This document shows, piece after piece, positions 6,768 through 14,167 of a DNA stretch of 16,816 nucleotides. The stretch comes from Nitriliruptoraceae bacterium. Its GTDB lineage: Bacteria > Actinomycetota > Nitriliruptoria > Nitriliruptorales > Nitriliruptoraceae. Within the stretch, counting starts at the first letter, position 1; each line of letters begins with the position of its first letter. The position numbers were made by a program, and so were the translations under genes. The notes below the pieces were generated by a model. The model worked only from the letters and a program-made list of their open reading frames with translations. It did not search any database and had not been told where the DNA came from. The DNA is taken from assembly GCA_007116505.1 (NCBI GenBank), contig SKII01000067.1:1-16816 (forward strand), in the 5' to 3' direction.

Positions 6768-8015
6768 TCAGCTGCTGGCGAGCTCCGGGTAGCCCGGGAA
6801 CCCGTGCTCGTGGACGTCGAGACCCTCGACCTCCTCGCGCTCGGAGACCCGCAGCTGGCCCATGGCCTTCAGCGTGCCGAACAGGATTGCGGACGTGATC
6901 GCGACCCAGGCCGCGATGCCCGCGATTCCGATGACCTGCGCGATGAGCAGGTCAGCCCCTCCGCCGAACAGCAGTCCGCCGTCGGTGGCCGCGAGGCCGA
7001 CCCACAGCGTCCCGAGGATGCCGACGACACCGTGGACGCTGATCGCTCCGACCGGGTCGTCGATGCGGATGCTGTCGAAGAACCGGACGGAGAGGACGAC
7101 GACGAGCCCGGCGAGGATGCCGACGAGGACCGCCATCAGGTTGCTGACCGCGTCAGCGCCGGCGGTGATGCCGACGAGGCCCGCGAGGATCCCGTTCGCC
7201 ATCATGGCGACGTCCCACTTGCCGCCGGTCAGCCGCGTGAAGATCCCCGCGGTCGCGCCTCCCGCGCCACCAGCCAGCGCCGTGGTGACGACGACCGCAC
7301 CGATCGCGATGCCGTCGAGCTCGAGGACCGACCCGCCGTTGAAGCCGAACCAGCCGAAGAACAGGAGGAGCGTGCCGAGCGCGACGAGCGGCATGGAGTG
7401 GCCGGGGAGCGCGCGCGCCCTCCCGGTGGTCGGGTCGTACTTCCCGATGCGTGGCCCGAGGATCTTCGCGCCGACGAGCGCTGCGACACCGCCGGTCATG
7501 TGGACGATCGTCGAACCGGCGAAGTCCTGGAAGCCGAGCTCCGAGACCCAGCCGCCACCCCACGTCCATGCACCGACGACGGGGTAGATCACCGCGGTCA
7601 TGACCACGGCGACCGCGACGTAGGCGCCGAACTTCATGCGCTCAGCGACCGCTCCGGACACGATCGTCGCGGCGGTCGCCGCGAACATGGCCTGGAAGGC
7701 GAAGTCGATCTCGAGCGGGATACCGACGTCGCCGGCGACCAGCTCGTAGGGCTCGTAGCCCAGGAGGAAGAACCCGCTCGCACCGAAGAGGCCGGCGACC
7801 TGGTCGCCGTACATGAGCCCCCAGCCGATGGCGAAGTAGGCGATCATGCCGATCGAGATCGTCATGAGGTTCTTGCCGATGATGTTCGCGGCGTTCTTCT
7901 GGCGGGTCAGTCCCGCCTCGAGCATCGCGAATCCGGCGTGCATGATGAACACGAGCACGGTGGCCACCATCAGGTAGAGCACCAGCACGCTGAGTTCCAA
8001 GGACTCTGGTGTCAC
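6768..8015 (-). CDS. amt: Ammonium transporter (Amt/MEP/Rh family)
   Basis: The product is 415 aa and membrane-embedded, with about 11 helices and the N-terminus outside; it conducts ammonium/ammonia as a trimer. Family marks are the twin pore histidines H172 (DFAGSTIVHMTGG) and H328 (ISVHGVVGILGT), the AMFAATAATIVSGAVAER segment and the GWFGFNGGS motif. The cytoplasmic tail ends in GLDVHEHGFPGYPEL, the C-terminal form that touches PII protein in many bacteria. No glnK or glnD is next to it here, unlike many actinobacterial amt loci. ATG at 8021 is possible, but GGAGG abuts it directly; GTG at 8015 has GGAGG exactly 6 nt upstream and is preferred. A GlnR-like box array about 95 bp upstream suggests activation under nitrogen limitation. 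Hairpins follow the gene. Confidence 0.95.
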   Translation of the reverse strand: MTPESLELSVLVLYLMVATVLVFIMHAGFAMLEAGLTRQKNAANIIGKNLMTISIGMIAYFAIGWGLMYGDQVAGLFGASGFFLLGYEPYELVAGDVGIPLEIDFAFQAMFAATAATIVSGAVAERMKFGAYVAVAVVMTAVIYPVVGAWTWGGGWVSELGFQDFAGSTIVHMTGGVAALVGAKILGPRIGKYDPTTGRARALPGHSMPLVALGTLLLFFGWFGFNGGSVLELDGIAIGAVVVTTALAGGAGGATAGIFTRLTGGKWDVAMMANGILAGLVGITAGADAVSNLMAVLVGILAGLVVVLSVRFFDSIRIDDPVGAISVHGVVGILGTLWVGLAATDGGLLFGGGADLLIAQVIGIAGIAAWVAITSAILFGTLKAMGQLRVSEREEVEGLDVHEHGFPGYPELASS

Positions 8016-8099
8016 GGTCATCCTCCGGGTTCCGGCCGGTCCTGGGGTATCCCCCGTCGCGCCGCGGGGACGCGGCAGGGGTGGACCGGTACGGTGAGG

Positions 8100-8105
8100 A
8101 CCGTA
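8100..8105 (-). promoter_or_regulatory. Possible -10 box (TACGGT) of amt
   Basis: On the minus strand TACGGT fits TANNNT and lies just downstream of the GlnR-like pentamers, as expected when an activator covers the -35 region. A start near 8093 would leave a leader of about 78 nt. This is a weak call made from position and consensus only; a mirror TACGGT on the plus strand at 8090-8095 could serve nadE. Confidence 0.25.
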
Positions 8106-8115
8106 AGGACGAGGG

Positions 8116-8153
8116 GTTACCCCTCCGTTGATCCCGCGTTACGCCCGTGTTTC
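8116..8153 (-). promoter_or_regulatory. GlnR-like operator: four pentamers at 11-bp period upstream of amt
   Basis: On the plus strand the pentamers are GTTAC (8116-8120), GTTGA (8127-8131), GTTAC (8138-8142) and GTTTC (8149-8153), each separated by exactly six bases. On the amt strand this reads GAAAC-n6-GTAAC-n6-TCAAC-n6-GTAAC. That matches the known actinobacterial GlnR pattern of alternating GTnAC and GAAAC half-sites spaced by six; one half-site (TCAAC) is imperfect. AT-containing pentamers in exact helical phase stand out in such GC-rich DNA. GlnR activates amt genes under nitrogen limitation in Streptomyces and mycobacteria. The array ends about 37 bp before the nadE start, so it may also affect nadE. 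No glnR gene is in the window. Confidence 0.7.
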
Positions 8154-8190
8154 GTCCGCACGGCCCTCCGCACGACCCCGAGGTGTCCCC

Positions 8191-9906
8191 GTGGCGACCC
8201 TTCGCATCGCCCTGGCGCAGTCGGGCGCGCGCGTGGGCGACGTCCGGACGAACTCCGTCACGCTGCTCGACGCCTGGCGCACCGCTGCCGAGGCGGGCGC
8301 GGACCTCGTCGTCACGCCCGAGCTCGCGCTCGTCGGCTACCCGCCCGACGACCTGCTGCTCAGGCCGACGCTGCACCACCGGGTCGACGCTGCGCTTCTG
8401 GAGATGGCGCGGTCGGGTCCGGCCGGCACCGCAGCGCTCATCGGGACGATCGGGCTCTCCGCACGTGACGGCTCGGACGGTTGGGGCGTGGCCAGCGCTG
8501 TCCCGGACCTCGCCAACCGTGCCGCGCTGCTCGACGGCGGTCGGATCGCAGGGACCTACGACAAGATGCGCCTCCCGAACGAGGGCGTGTTCGACGAGGC
8601 CCGCTACTTCGTCCCCGGCGACCGCACGCTCGTCGTGGAGGTCGGTGGGGTCCGCGTCGGGACCGTCATCTGCCAGGACCTCTGGACCGCGGGCGGTCCG
8701 GTCGCGCGGACGGTCGCCGACGGGGCGCAGGTCGTCGCGGTGCTCAACGCGTCCCCCTACCACCGGGGCAAGCGGACCGAGCGTGAGGAGTGGGTGACCC
8801 ACCATGCGCGCGAGCTCGGGGTCTTCGTCTGCTACGTGAACCGTGTCGGCGGGCAGGACGAGGTCGTGTTCGACGGCGACTCCATGGTCGCCGACCCGTC
8901 CGGACGCATCGTCGCACGGGGCATGCAGTTCGTCCCCGACCTCGTGGTCGTCGACCTCGACGTCACGAGCGGGACGGGTGCCCCCGTCGACGCGGGCCAC
9001 GGTCCCGACCTCGGGCTCGAGGCGACCGAGGAGCTCTGGCAGGCGCTCGTGGTCGCCACGCGCGACTACTGCCGCGGCAACGGCTTCCGGGAGGCGGTCG
9101 TGGGGCTCAGCGGTGGCATCGACTCGGCCGTCACCGCCGCCATCGCCGTCGACGCCCTCGGACCCGAGGCGGTGCTCGGGGTGGCGATGCCGTCCCCGTA
9201 CTCGTCGGACCACTCGGTCGACGACGCCTACGCGCTCGCACGTCTGCTCGGGACCCGCATCGAGCAGCTGCCGATCGGCCCGGCGCTCGCTGCGCTCTCG
9301 ACGACGCTCGAGGGGCTGGTCGTGACCGGGTACGACGGCGAGGTCCCGGCGGGCGTCGCCTACGAGAACCTCCAGTCGCGGCTGCGGGGCCTGCTGCTGA
9401 TGGCCCTCTCGAACGAACGCGGCGCGATCGTGCTGACGACCGGCAACAAGTCGGAGTACGCGGTCGGGTACGCGACGCTCTACGGCGACATGTCAGGTGG
9501 GTTCGCGCCGCTGAAGGACGTGCTGAAGGGCGAGGTCTACGCGCTCGCCCGTCACGCCAACCGTGATGGCGAGCGCATCCCCGACTCGACGATCACGAAG
9601 CCTCCCTCGGCCGAGCTGCGACCGGGCCAGGTCGACGCCGACTCGCTGCCCGACTACGACCGGCTCGACGCGATGCTCGTCGGGCTCGTCGAGGAGCTGC
9701 GCGACGTCGACGAGCTGGTCGCCGCCGGGCACGACCGCGACGAGGTCCTCAGGGTCATGCGGCTGGTCGACCGTGCCGAGCACAAGCGGCGGCAGGCAGC
9801 ACCCGGACCGAAGGTGTCGCGCCGCGCGTTCGGGCGCGAGCGTCGCGTCCCCATCACGTCCGGCTTCGATGCCTCCGAAGCCTCCGACGACGGGAGCCCC
9901 CGATGA
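8191..9906 (+). CDS. nadE: Glutamine-dependent NAD+ synthetase
   Basis: The product is 571 aa. It converts nicotinate adenine dinucleotide to NAD+ using ATP, with ammonia taken from glutamine, in the cytoplasm. The N-terminal nitrilase-type glutaminase domain (about 1-260) has the Glu-Lys-Cys triad: E44 in TPELALVGYPP, K125 in YDKMRLPNEG and C161 in VICQDLW. The C-terminal synthetase domain has the ATP-pyrophosphatase loop SGGIDS at 307-312 and later TGNKSEYAVGYATLYGD and FAPLKDVLKGEVY. Length fits the shorter bacterial two-domain form rather than the roughly 680-aa mycobacterial one. I chose GTG 8191 because GAGGTG lies about 5 nt upstream and MATLRIALAQ is the typical domain start; the open frame further upstream runs through the GlnR-like box. 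It overlaps panB by 4 bp and diverges from amt. Confidence 0.96.
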   Translation: MATLRIALAQSGARVGDVRTNSVTLLDAWRTAAEAGADLVVTPELALVGYPPDDLLLRPTLHHRVDAALLEMARSGPAGTAALIGTIGLSARDGSDGWGVASAVPDLANRAALLDGGRIAGTYDKMRLPNEGVFDEARYFVPGDRTLVVEVGGVRVGTVICQDLWTAGGPVARTVADGAQVVAVLNASPYHRGKRTEREEWVTHHARELGVFVCYVNRVGGQDEVVFDGDSMVADPSGRIVARGMQFVPDLVVVDLDVTSGTGAPVDAGHGPDLGLEATEELWQALVVATRDYCRGNGFREAVVGLSGGIDSAVTAAIAVDALGPEAVLGVAMPSPYSSDHSVDDAYALARLLGTRIEQLPIGPALAALSTTLEGLVVTGYDGEVPAGVAYENLQSRLRGLLLMALSNERGAIVLTTGNKSEYAVGYATLYGDMSGGFAPLKDVLKGEVYALARHANRDGERIPDSTITKPPSAELRPGQVDADSLPDYDRLDAMLVGLVEELRDVDELVAAGHDRDEVLRVMRLVDRAEHKRRQAAPGPKVSRRAFGRERRVPITSGFDASEASDDGSPR

Positions 9907-10739
9907 GCAGCCATCCGAGCAGCGACGGCGTCGACGCGCGGCGCATCACCATCCATGACCTCGCCCGCATGCGCAGCGACGGCGAGCCGATCGTGATGGT
10001 CACCGCCTACGACCACAGCGCCGCGTCGATCCTCGATGCTGCCGGCGTTCCGGTCCTCCTCGTCGGCGACAGCCTCGGCATGGTGGTGCTGGGACACCCG
10101 ACGACGCTGCCCGTCACGCTCGAGGACATGGTGCACCACGCGGGCGCGGTGATGCGGGCCCGCCCGCGAGGGCTCGTCGTCGTCGACCTCCCCTTCGGGA
10201 CGTACCAGGAGGGACCCGCGCAGGCGCTCGCGAGCGCGGTCCGCATCGTCAAGGAGTCCGGCGCGGACGCGGTGAAGCTGGAGGGTGGGGCCCGCGTGCT
10301 CCCGGCGGTCCGTGCGCTCGTCGAGGCCGGCATCCCGGTGATGGGCCACCTCGGGCTCACCCCGCAGTCCGTGGCGCAGATGGGCGGTTTCCGTGTCCAG
10401 GGGCGCGATGCGACGGCCGCCGCGACCATCCTGGAGGATGCCGTCGCGCTCGCGGAGGCCGGCGTGTTCGCCACGGTCCTGGAGTGCATCCCCGCGGGAC
10501 TGGCCGCCCGGGTCACCGCGGCGAGTCCCGTGCCGACGATCGGGATCGGTGCGGGGCCCGAGGTCGACGGCCAGGTGCTCGTCTGGCACGACCTGCTCGG
10601 GCTCGGGGACGGCAGGAGCCCGCGCTTCGTCAGGGCCTATGCGGATCTCCGCTCGACCATCGTCGGTGCGCTCGAGGCGTTCCGCGACGACGTCAGGACC
10701 GGCGCGTTCCCGTCCGAGGCCGAGAGCTACGGCGACTGA
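9903..10739 (+). CDS. panB: 3-methyl-2-oxobutanoate hydroxymethyltransferase (ketopantoate hydroxymethyltransferase)
   Basis: The product is 278 aa, the normal length. It transfers a hydroxymethyl group from 5,10-methylene-tetrahydrofolate to 2-oxoisovalerate to give ketopantoate, the first committed step to pantothenate and CoA. Mg ligands and catalytic residues are recognisable: D56 in VGDSLGM, D95 in VVDLPFGTY, E127 in KLEGG, the GHLGLTPQS loop at 148-156, E194 in LECIPA, and TIGIGAGP with DGQVLVWHDLLG after it. The ATG overlaps the TGA of nadE (ATGA), so the two cofactor genes are translationally coupled. About 13 polar residues precede the conserved ITIHDL start; no nearer start is visible. 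panC and panD are absent here. It ends 33 bp before the convergent cobalamin adenosyltransferase gene. Confidence 0.96.
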   Translation: MSSHPSSDGVDARRITIHDLARMRSDGEPIVMVTAYDHSAASILDAAGVPVLLVGDSLGMVVLGHPTTLPVTLEDMVHHAGAVMRARPRGLVVVDLPFGTYQEGPAQALASAVRIVKESGADAVKLEGGARVLPAVRALVEAGIPVMGHLGLTPQSVAQMGGFRVQGRDATAAATILEDAVALAEAGVFATVLECIPAGLAARVTAASPVPTIGIGAGPEVDGQVLVWHDLLGLGDGRSPRFVRAYADLRSTIVGALEAFRDDVRTGAFPSEAESYGD

Positions 10740-10745
10740 CGGGCC

Positions 10746-10763
10746 CGGCCGGCATGACGGCCG
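10746..10763. terminator. Short inverted repeat between convergent panB and pduO-type genes
   Basis: CGGCCG (10746-10751) and CGGCCG (10758-10763) pair over 6 bp around a GCATGA loop in the 33-bp gap between two convergent genes. It has no U-tract on either strand. The position suits a bidirectional terminator, but the arms are self-complementary GC hexamers that could arise by chance. Confidence 0.35.
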
Positions 10764-10772
10764 ACGCGGGGA

Positions 10773-11315
10773 TCAGCGCGAGGGAAGGTGCGTGCCCTCG
10801 ACCTCGCGCGCGAGCACGAACAGGTAGTCCGCGCAGCGGTTGAGGTAGCGCAGCGGCGCCTGGTCGGGCAGCACGCCCTCACGGTCGAGCGCGACGACGT
10901 AGCGCTCCGCACGCCGACAGATCGTGCGCGCGAGGTCGAGCGCCGCGGCAGGACGGCTCCCCGAACCTCCGGGCACCACGAAGTGCTGCGGGATCGGATG
11001 GCGCGTCGTGCAGGCGTCGATCCGCGCGTCGAGCGCGTCGACCATCCCGTCGTCGACGCGCGAGACGCCGACCTCCAGCCGGTCCCAGTCGCTCGCCCGC
11101 GTCGCGAGCTGCGCCCCGACGACGAAGAGCTCGCGCTGGACCTCGAGCACGAGGTCGTGCAGCTCACCCTCGAGGTCGGCACGGGCGAGACCGAGCGCGC
11201 TGCACGTCTCGTCGACCGTGCCGTAGGCGGCCGTCCGCAGGTCGTGCTTGTCGACTCGGCCGCCGTAGAGCAGGCCCGTCGTGCCGTCGTCGCCCGTCTT
11301 GGTGTAGACCTTCAC
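10773..11315 (-). CDS. PduO-type ATP:cob(I)alamin adenosyltransferase
   Basis: The product is 180 aa. It moves the 5'-deoxyadenosyl group of ATP to cob(I)alamin, giving adenosylcobalamin. The ATP-binding N-terminus MKVYTKTGDDGTTGL is textbook for the PduO/MMAB family (PF01923), as are YGTVDE at 31-36, the RTICRRAER helix at 130-138 and YLNRCADYLFVLAR at 157-170. I chose GTG 11315 because GAGGAG lies 6 nt upstream and the family motif begins right there; an ATG at 11345 would add ten residues but would lie only about 10 nt from the likely transcription start. No cobalamin biosynthesis gene or B12-dependent enzyme is beside it, so the purpose may be a distant mutase or ribonucleotide reductase. 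It converges with panB and diverges from the pab operon. Confidence 0.94.
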   Translation of the reverse strand: MKVYTKTGDDGTTGLLYGGRVDKHDLRTAAYGTVDETCSALGLARADLEGELHDLVLEVQRELFVVGAQLATRASDWDRLEVGVSRVDDGMVDALDARIDACTTRHPIPQHFVVPGGSGSRPAAALDLARTICRRAERYVVALDREGVLPDQAPLRYLNRCADYLFVLAREVEGTHLPSR

Positions 11316-11361
11316 GTGCTGCTCCTCGGCTCCGACCGACGTCATGACGGCTCGAGCAGCG

Positions 11362-11367
11362 AGCCTA
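11362..11367 (-). promoter_or_regulatory. Candidate -10 box (TAGGCT) of the cobalamin adenosyltransferase gene
   Basis: TAGGCT on the minus strand lies 46 nt before the preferred GTG start at 11315. A start near 11355 gives a leader of about 40 nt carrying the GAGGAG ribosome site. The -35 region (near GTCGTG) is weak. Confidence 0.5.
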
Positions 11368-11455
11368 TCGGCGGGCCCGGCACGCACGACGAGGCCACCC
11401 GCCCCCCGGGTGTGCACTCCCGGTGCCCCCGGCCCGCGAGCCCGACGAGCGCCGG

Positions 11456-11461
11456 TAGGGT
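11456..11461 (+). promoter_or_regulatory. Candidate -10 box (TAGGGT) of the orf-pabB-pabC operon
   Basis: TAGGGT fits TANNNT and lies about 57 nt upstream of the first gene of the operon. Its last four bases form part of the left arm of the palindrome at 11458-11473, so a protein bound to the palindrome would cover the -10 and start site. No TTG-type -35 is visible. Confidence 0.4.
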
Positions 11462-11473
11462 TCGCCCGAACCC
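11458..11473. promoter_or_regulatory. Perfect palindrome GGGTTCG-CC-CGAACCC, operator-like
   Basis: The arms 11458-11464 and 11467-11473 are exact inverted copies around a 2-nt centre. It overlaps a TAGGGT -10 box in the divergent region between the cobalamin adenosyltransferase gene and the pab operon. The size and placement suit a homodimeric repressor. It does not match the LexA (GAAC-n4-GTTC) arrangement, since the half-sites are in the opposite order. The regulator is unknown. Confidence 0.45.
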
Positions 11474-11518
11474 GCTTCGGATACGGCGGGGCCGGATGGG
11501 GCGAGGGAGCGGATCGGG

Positions 11519-11827
11519 ATGCAGCACGCCAGCACCGACGACACCCCCGGCACCCCCGGCACCGAGGAGCCCGCCACGGCGGGACCCGCCGCTGGGCCCT
11601 CGCCGCGTCGGAGCTTCCGCGTCCTCGTCCGTGAGCGCGGGGGTTCCGACGGTGCGCAGGTCATCGACGTGCAGCTCCAGGTGCGCCGGACGGGCGCGCT
11701 CGTCTGGGCGCAGACGTTCTCGGACCCCGAGCTCGCCCGCGAGCTCGAGGAGCAGCTGGACCGGGACCTCGACGAGCTCGACGAGGCGGCCTTCCGCCGG
11801 GCGCACCGGGTGACCTCGGACCGGTGA
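11519..11827 (+). CDS. Small hypothetical protein at the head of the pab operon
   Basis: The product is 102 aa and I do not recognise the family. Residues 1-30 are low complexity (T-P-G-T-P-G-T repeats, acidic, alanine- and proline-rich) and probably disordered. Residues 32-102 look folded: strands around FRVLVRER, VIDVQLQVRR and ALVWAQTF, then an acidic helix PELARELEEQLDRDLDELDE and a short basic tail. There is no signal peptide, membrane helix or cysteine. The ATG has GAGGGAG about 9 nt upstream. The TGA overlaps the GTG of pabB by 4 bp (GTGA), which argues that it is a genuine translated gene and that pabB translation depends on it. A role linked to folate or pABA synthesis is only inferred from position. 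Confidence 0.75.
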   Translation: MQHASTDDTPGTPGTEEPATAGPAAGPSPRRSFRVLVRERGGSDGAQVIDVQLQVRRTGALVWAQTFSDPELARELEEQLDRDLDELDEAAFRRAHRVTSDR

Positions 11828-13344
11828 CGGTGGACACCGGGATCGCCGCGCTCGGCACCTCCGGCGTCGTGACCGTCCTCGACCTGCCCTCGGCACCGCG
11901 GAGGGACGGCATCGTCGACCTCGACCGGCTGCTCGCCTCGCTCGGTCCGGCGGACCTGCTGGAGAGCGCGGACCGCTCAGGCTGGTCGTTCCTCGTCCCG
12001 CACGACCTCTCCCCCGGGATGCTGGTCGATGACGGCACGCGGTCATGGCTGCGGCTGCGTTCCGGCACCTCGCACGACCTCGGCGAGGACCCACTGCGCG
12101 CCATCGACATGCTGTGTGCCCGGCTGGGCCTCGACCCGACGGCGGCACCCGACCAGACGCTGAGCATGCCGTTCCGTGGCGGCCTCGTCGGAGCGCTCGC
12201 CTACGAGCTCGGGGACCGCATCCTGCCGAGGGTCGAGCGACGGCACCGGGAGCCCGGGCAGCCCGACCTGATGCTGCGCATCGCCGGCACGGTCGTCGCC
12301 GTCACGCGGGAGCGCGACCAGGCGGTCGTCGTCGTCGACGAGGGCATCCAGCAGCGGAGCGGCGCAGCGGTCCGCCGCGAGCTCGAGCGCCGATGCCGCG
12401 CGACCGCAGGTCGGCCCGGCGACAGCGACCGTGACGGCGAGCGGCCGCACAGCACCACGGTGACGAGCTCGCTCCCCCACGACGAGCACGTCGGCGCCGT
12501 CCGCCGCGCACTCGAGCGCATCCGCCGCGGGGACGTCTACCAGGTCAACGTCACCCAGCAGCTCACCGCGCCGTTCGGGGGCGACGTGACCGAGCTCTAC
12601 CGCCGCATGCGTGCGGCGTCCCCGTCGAGCCACGCGGCCCTGCTGCCCGAGGCCTGCCTGTCCTCCGTCTCGCCCGAGCGCTTCCTCGAGGTCGTAGCGG
12701 GGACCGTCACGACCGACCCGATCAAGGGGACGCGTCGCCGCGCGGACGACCCGGAGCTCGATGCGGCGCTGGCCGACGACCTGACGACGGCGACGAAGGA
12801 CCGCGCGGAGAACGTCATGGTCGTCGACCTCGAGCGCAACGACCTCGGCCGGGTCTGCGTCACCGGGAGCGTGCACGTCCCGACGCTCCTCGAGCTGCGC
12901 GCCCTCCCCACGGTCTGGCACCTCGTGTCCCGTGTCCGCGGCACCCTTCGGCCCGGGACGACCTACGGCCGTCTGCTCGCCGCGACGTTCCCGTCCGGCT
13001 CGGTCACCGGCGCACCGCGGCTCGCTGCGATGCAGCGCATCCGTGAGCTCGAGCCGGCACCGCGCGGCTGGTACTGCGGGGCCGTCGGCTGGCTCGGGAA
13101 CGGCAGCGCGTCGCTGTCGGTCGCGATCCGCACGGCGACGCTGCGGGACGGGCTCGCCGTCTACGGTGCTGGGGGCGGCATCGTCGCCGACTCCGACCCC
13201 GACGACGAGGTCGCCGAGTCGCTCGACAAGGCCGTCCCCTTCCTCGCAGCGGTCGGCGCGACGTACGCGAGGGGCGCGGCGAAGCACGCGAGGCTCGGCG
13301 AGGAGGTGCCGCATGGGCGAGGAGCTCCCCCTGTGGCTCGATGA
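11824..13344 (+). CDS. pabB: Aminodeoxychorismate synthase component I
   Basis: The product is 506 aa. With a glutaminase partner (PabA, not in the window) it turns chorismate into 4-amino-4-deoxychorismate for p-aminobenzoate and folate. The chorismate-binding domain has GDVYQVNVTQQL starting at residue 236, SSVSPERFLEV, TTDPIKGTRRR with K301, DRAENVMVVDLERNDLGRV, and PSGSVTGAPR at 390-399. The lysine in PIKGT marks PabB rather than anthranilate synthase TrpE, which has PIAGT. The N-terminal domain is divergent. It starts with GTG at 11824, overlapping the upstream small gene by 4 bp. The last 28 or so residues (after FLAAVGATYARG) look like a non-conserved tail, and it overlaps pabC by 32 bp. 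The overlap carries the start of pabC, whose ribosome site also lies inside pabB. Confidence 0.94.
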   Translation: MTVDTGIAALGTSGVVTVLDLPSAPRRDGIVDLDRLLASLGPADLLESADRSGWSFLVPHDLSPGMLVDDGTRSWLRLRSGTSHDLGEDPLRAIDMLCARLGLDPTAAPDQTLSMPFRGGLVGALAYELGDRILPRVERRHREPGQPDLMLRIAGTVVAVTRERDQAVVVVDEGIQQRSGAAVRRELERRCRATAGRPGDSDRDGERPHSTTVTSSLPHDEHVGAVRRALERIRRGDVYQVNVTQQLTAPFGGDVTELYRRMRAASPSSHAALLPEACLSSVSPERFLEVVAGTVTTDPIKGTRRRADDPELDAALADDLTTATKDRAENVMVVDLERNDLGRVCVTGSVHVPTLLELRALPTVWHLVSRVRGTLRPGTTYGRLLAATFPSGSVTGAPRLAAMQRIRELEPAPRGWYCGAVGWLGNGSASLSVAIRTATLRDGLAVYGAGGGIVADSDPDDEVAESLDKAVPFLAAVGATYARGAAKHARLGEEVPHGRGAPPVAR

Positions 13345-14167
13345 CCGCCTGCTGACCGGCACCGACGCCCGCGAGCTCGCCACCGTCAGCGTGCACGATG
13401 CGGGCCTGCGGAGCGGGCTCGGCGTGTTCGAGACGTTCCGCGCCCACGGGGTCGCGACGCTCGCCGGCGATCGTCACGTCGCACGCCTGCTCGCGAGCGC
13501 CGAGCGCCTCGGCATCCGGATCGGGAGGGAACAGGTCGAGCGGGCGCTCGACCTCACCCTCTCCGCTCCACGCCGCCCGCACGAGGTCGTGGTCCGCATC
13601 ACCCTGACCGCTGGCCCCGTCGCGACCGACACGTGGCCCGCGCTCCCCGTCGGGACGCCGACGCTGGTCGTCGCGCTCCACCCCGCCCCTGCCCTCCCGC
13701 TGCCGCCGGCGTGTGCCAGGACGGTCGAAGCACGCCGCTGGCCCGCGGACGTGAAGTCGACCTCCTACCTCGCGAGCATGCTCGCCCTGCGCGAGGCCCG
13801 CGCGGCCGGCGCCGACACGGCCGTGCTCAGGGACCGCGACGAGCTGCTCGAGTCCGCGGAGGGGAACCTCGTCGCCGTCGTCGACGGCGGGCTCGTGACC
13901 CCTCCGGCGGACGGCCGCATCCTCTCAGGGGTGACCCGCGCGCTCGTCCTCGAGGAGGGTCGCCGCATCGGGCTGCGATGCTCGGAGCGTCCGCTGCGGA
14001 GCGCCGACGTCGACGGCGCCGAGGCCCTCGTGGTGACGTCCGCGGTGAGCGGCCTGCGGACGGTGAGGGAGCTCGACGGCCGGCGGGTCGCCGGGTCGGA
14101 CGCGGACGGCGCACCCCACCCGGCCGTCGCGGAGCTGCGTGCCCTGCTCGAGCAGCGTCGCGGCTGA
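13313..14167 (+). CDS. pabC: Aminodeoxychorismate lyase, PLP class IV aminotransferase fold
   Basis: The product is 284 aa. By context it cleaves 4-amino-4-deoxychorismate into p-aminobenzoate and pyruvate, completing the pathway begun by PabB. The fold IV marks are an N-terminal WLDDRLL then VSVHDAGLRSGLGVFETFR, the PLP lysine K148 in ADVKSTSYLASMLALREAR, the ESAEGNLVAVVDGGLVTPP cofactor-binding turn and ILSGVTRALVLE. Sequence alone cannot exclude a branched-chain or D-amino-acid aminotransferase, but the direct coupling to pabB makes the lyase much more likely. ATG 13313 is preceded by an excellent GAGGAGG 6 nt away, both inside the end of pabB. The open frame extends far upstream in the wrong frame of pabB, which is not coding. 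Confidence 0.9.
   Translation: MGEELPLWLDDRLLTGTDARELATVSVHDAGLRSGLGVFETFRAHGVATLAGDRHVARLLASAERLGIRIGREQVERALDLTLSAPRRPHEVVVRITLTAGPVATDTWPALPVGTPTLVVALHPAPALPLPPACARTVEARRWPADVKSTSYLASMLALREARAAGADTAVLRDRDELLESAEGNLVAVVDGGLVTPPADGRILSGVTRALVLEEGRRIGLRCSERPLRSADVDGAEALVVTSAVSGLRTVRELDGRRVAGSDADGAPHPAVAELRALLEQRRG

Noticed and set aside
8128..8190. Upstream extension of NadE from a TTG at 8128
   Set aside because: The added residues are arginine-rich and unlike the family. The TTG lies inside the GlnR-like box, and GTG 8191 has a good ribosome site and the usual domain start.
11458..11473. LexA (SOS) box
   Set aside because: The half-sites are GTTC then GAAC, the reverse of the GAAC-n4-GTTC order of actinobacterial LexA sites, and no DNA-repair gene is adjacent.
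13261..13344. Possible frameshift or fusion between pabB and pabC because of a 32-bp overlap
   Set aside because: A strong GAGGAGG and ATG for pabC lie inside the end of pabB, and both frames are complete, so an ordinary overlapping pair explains it.
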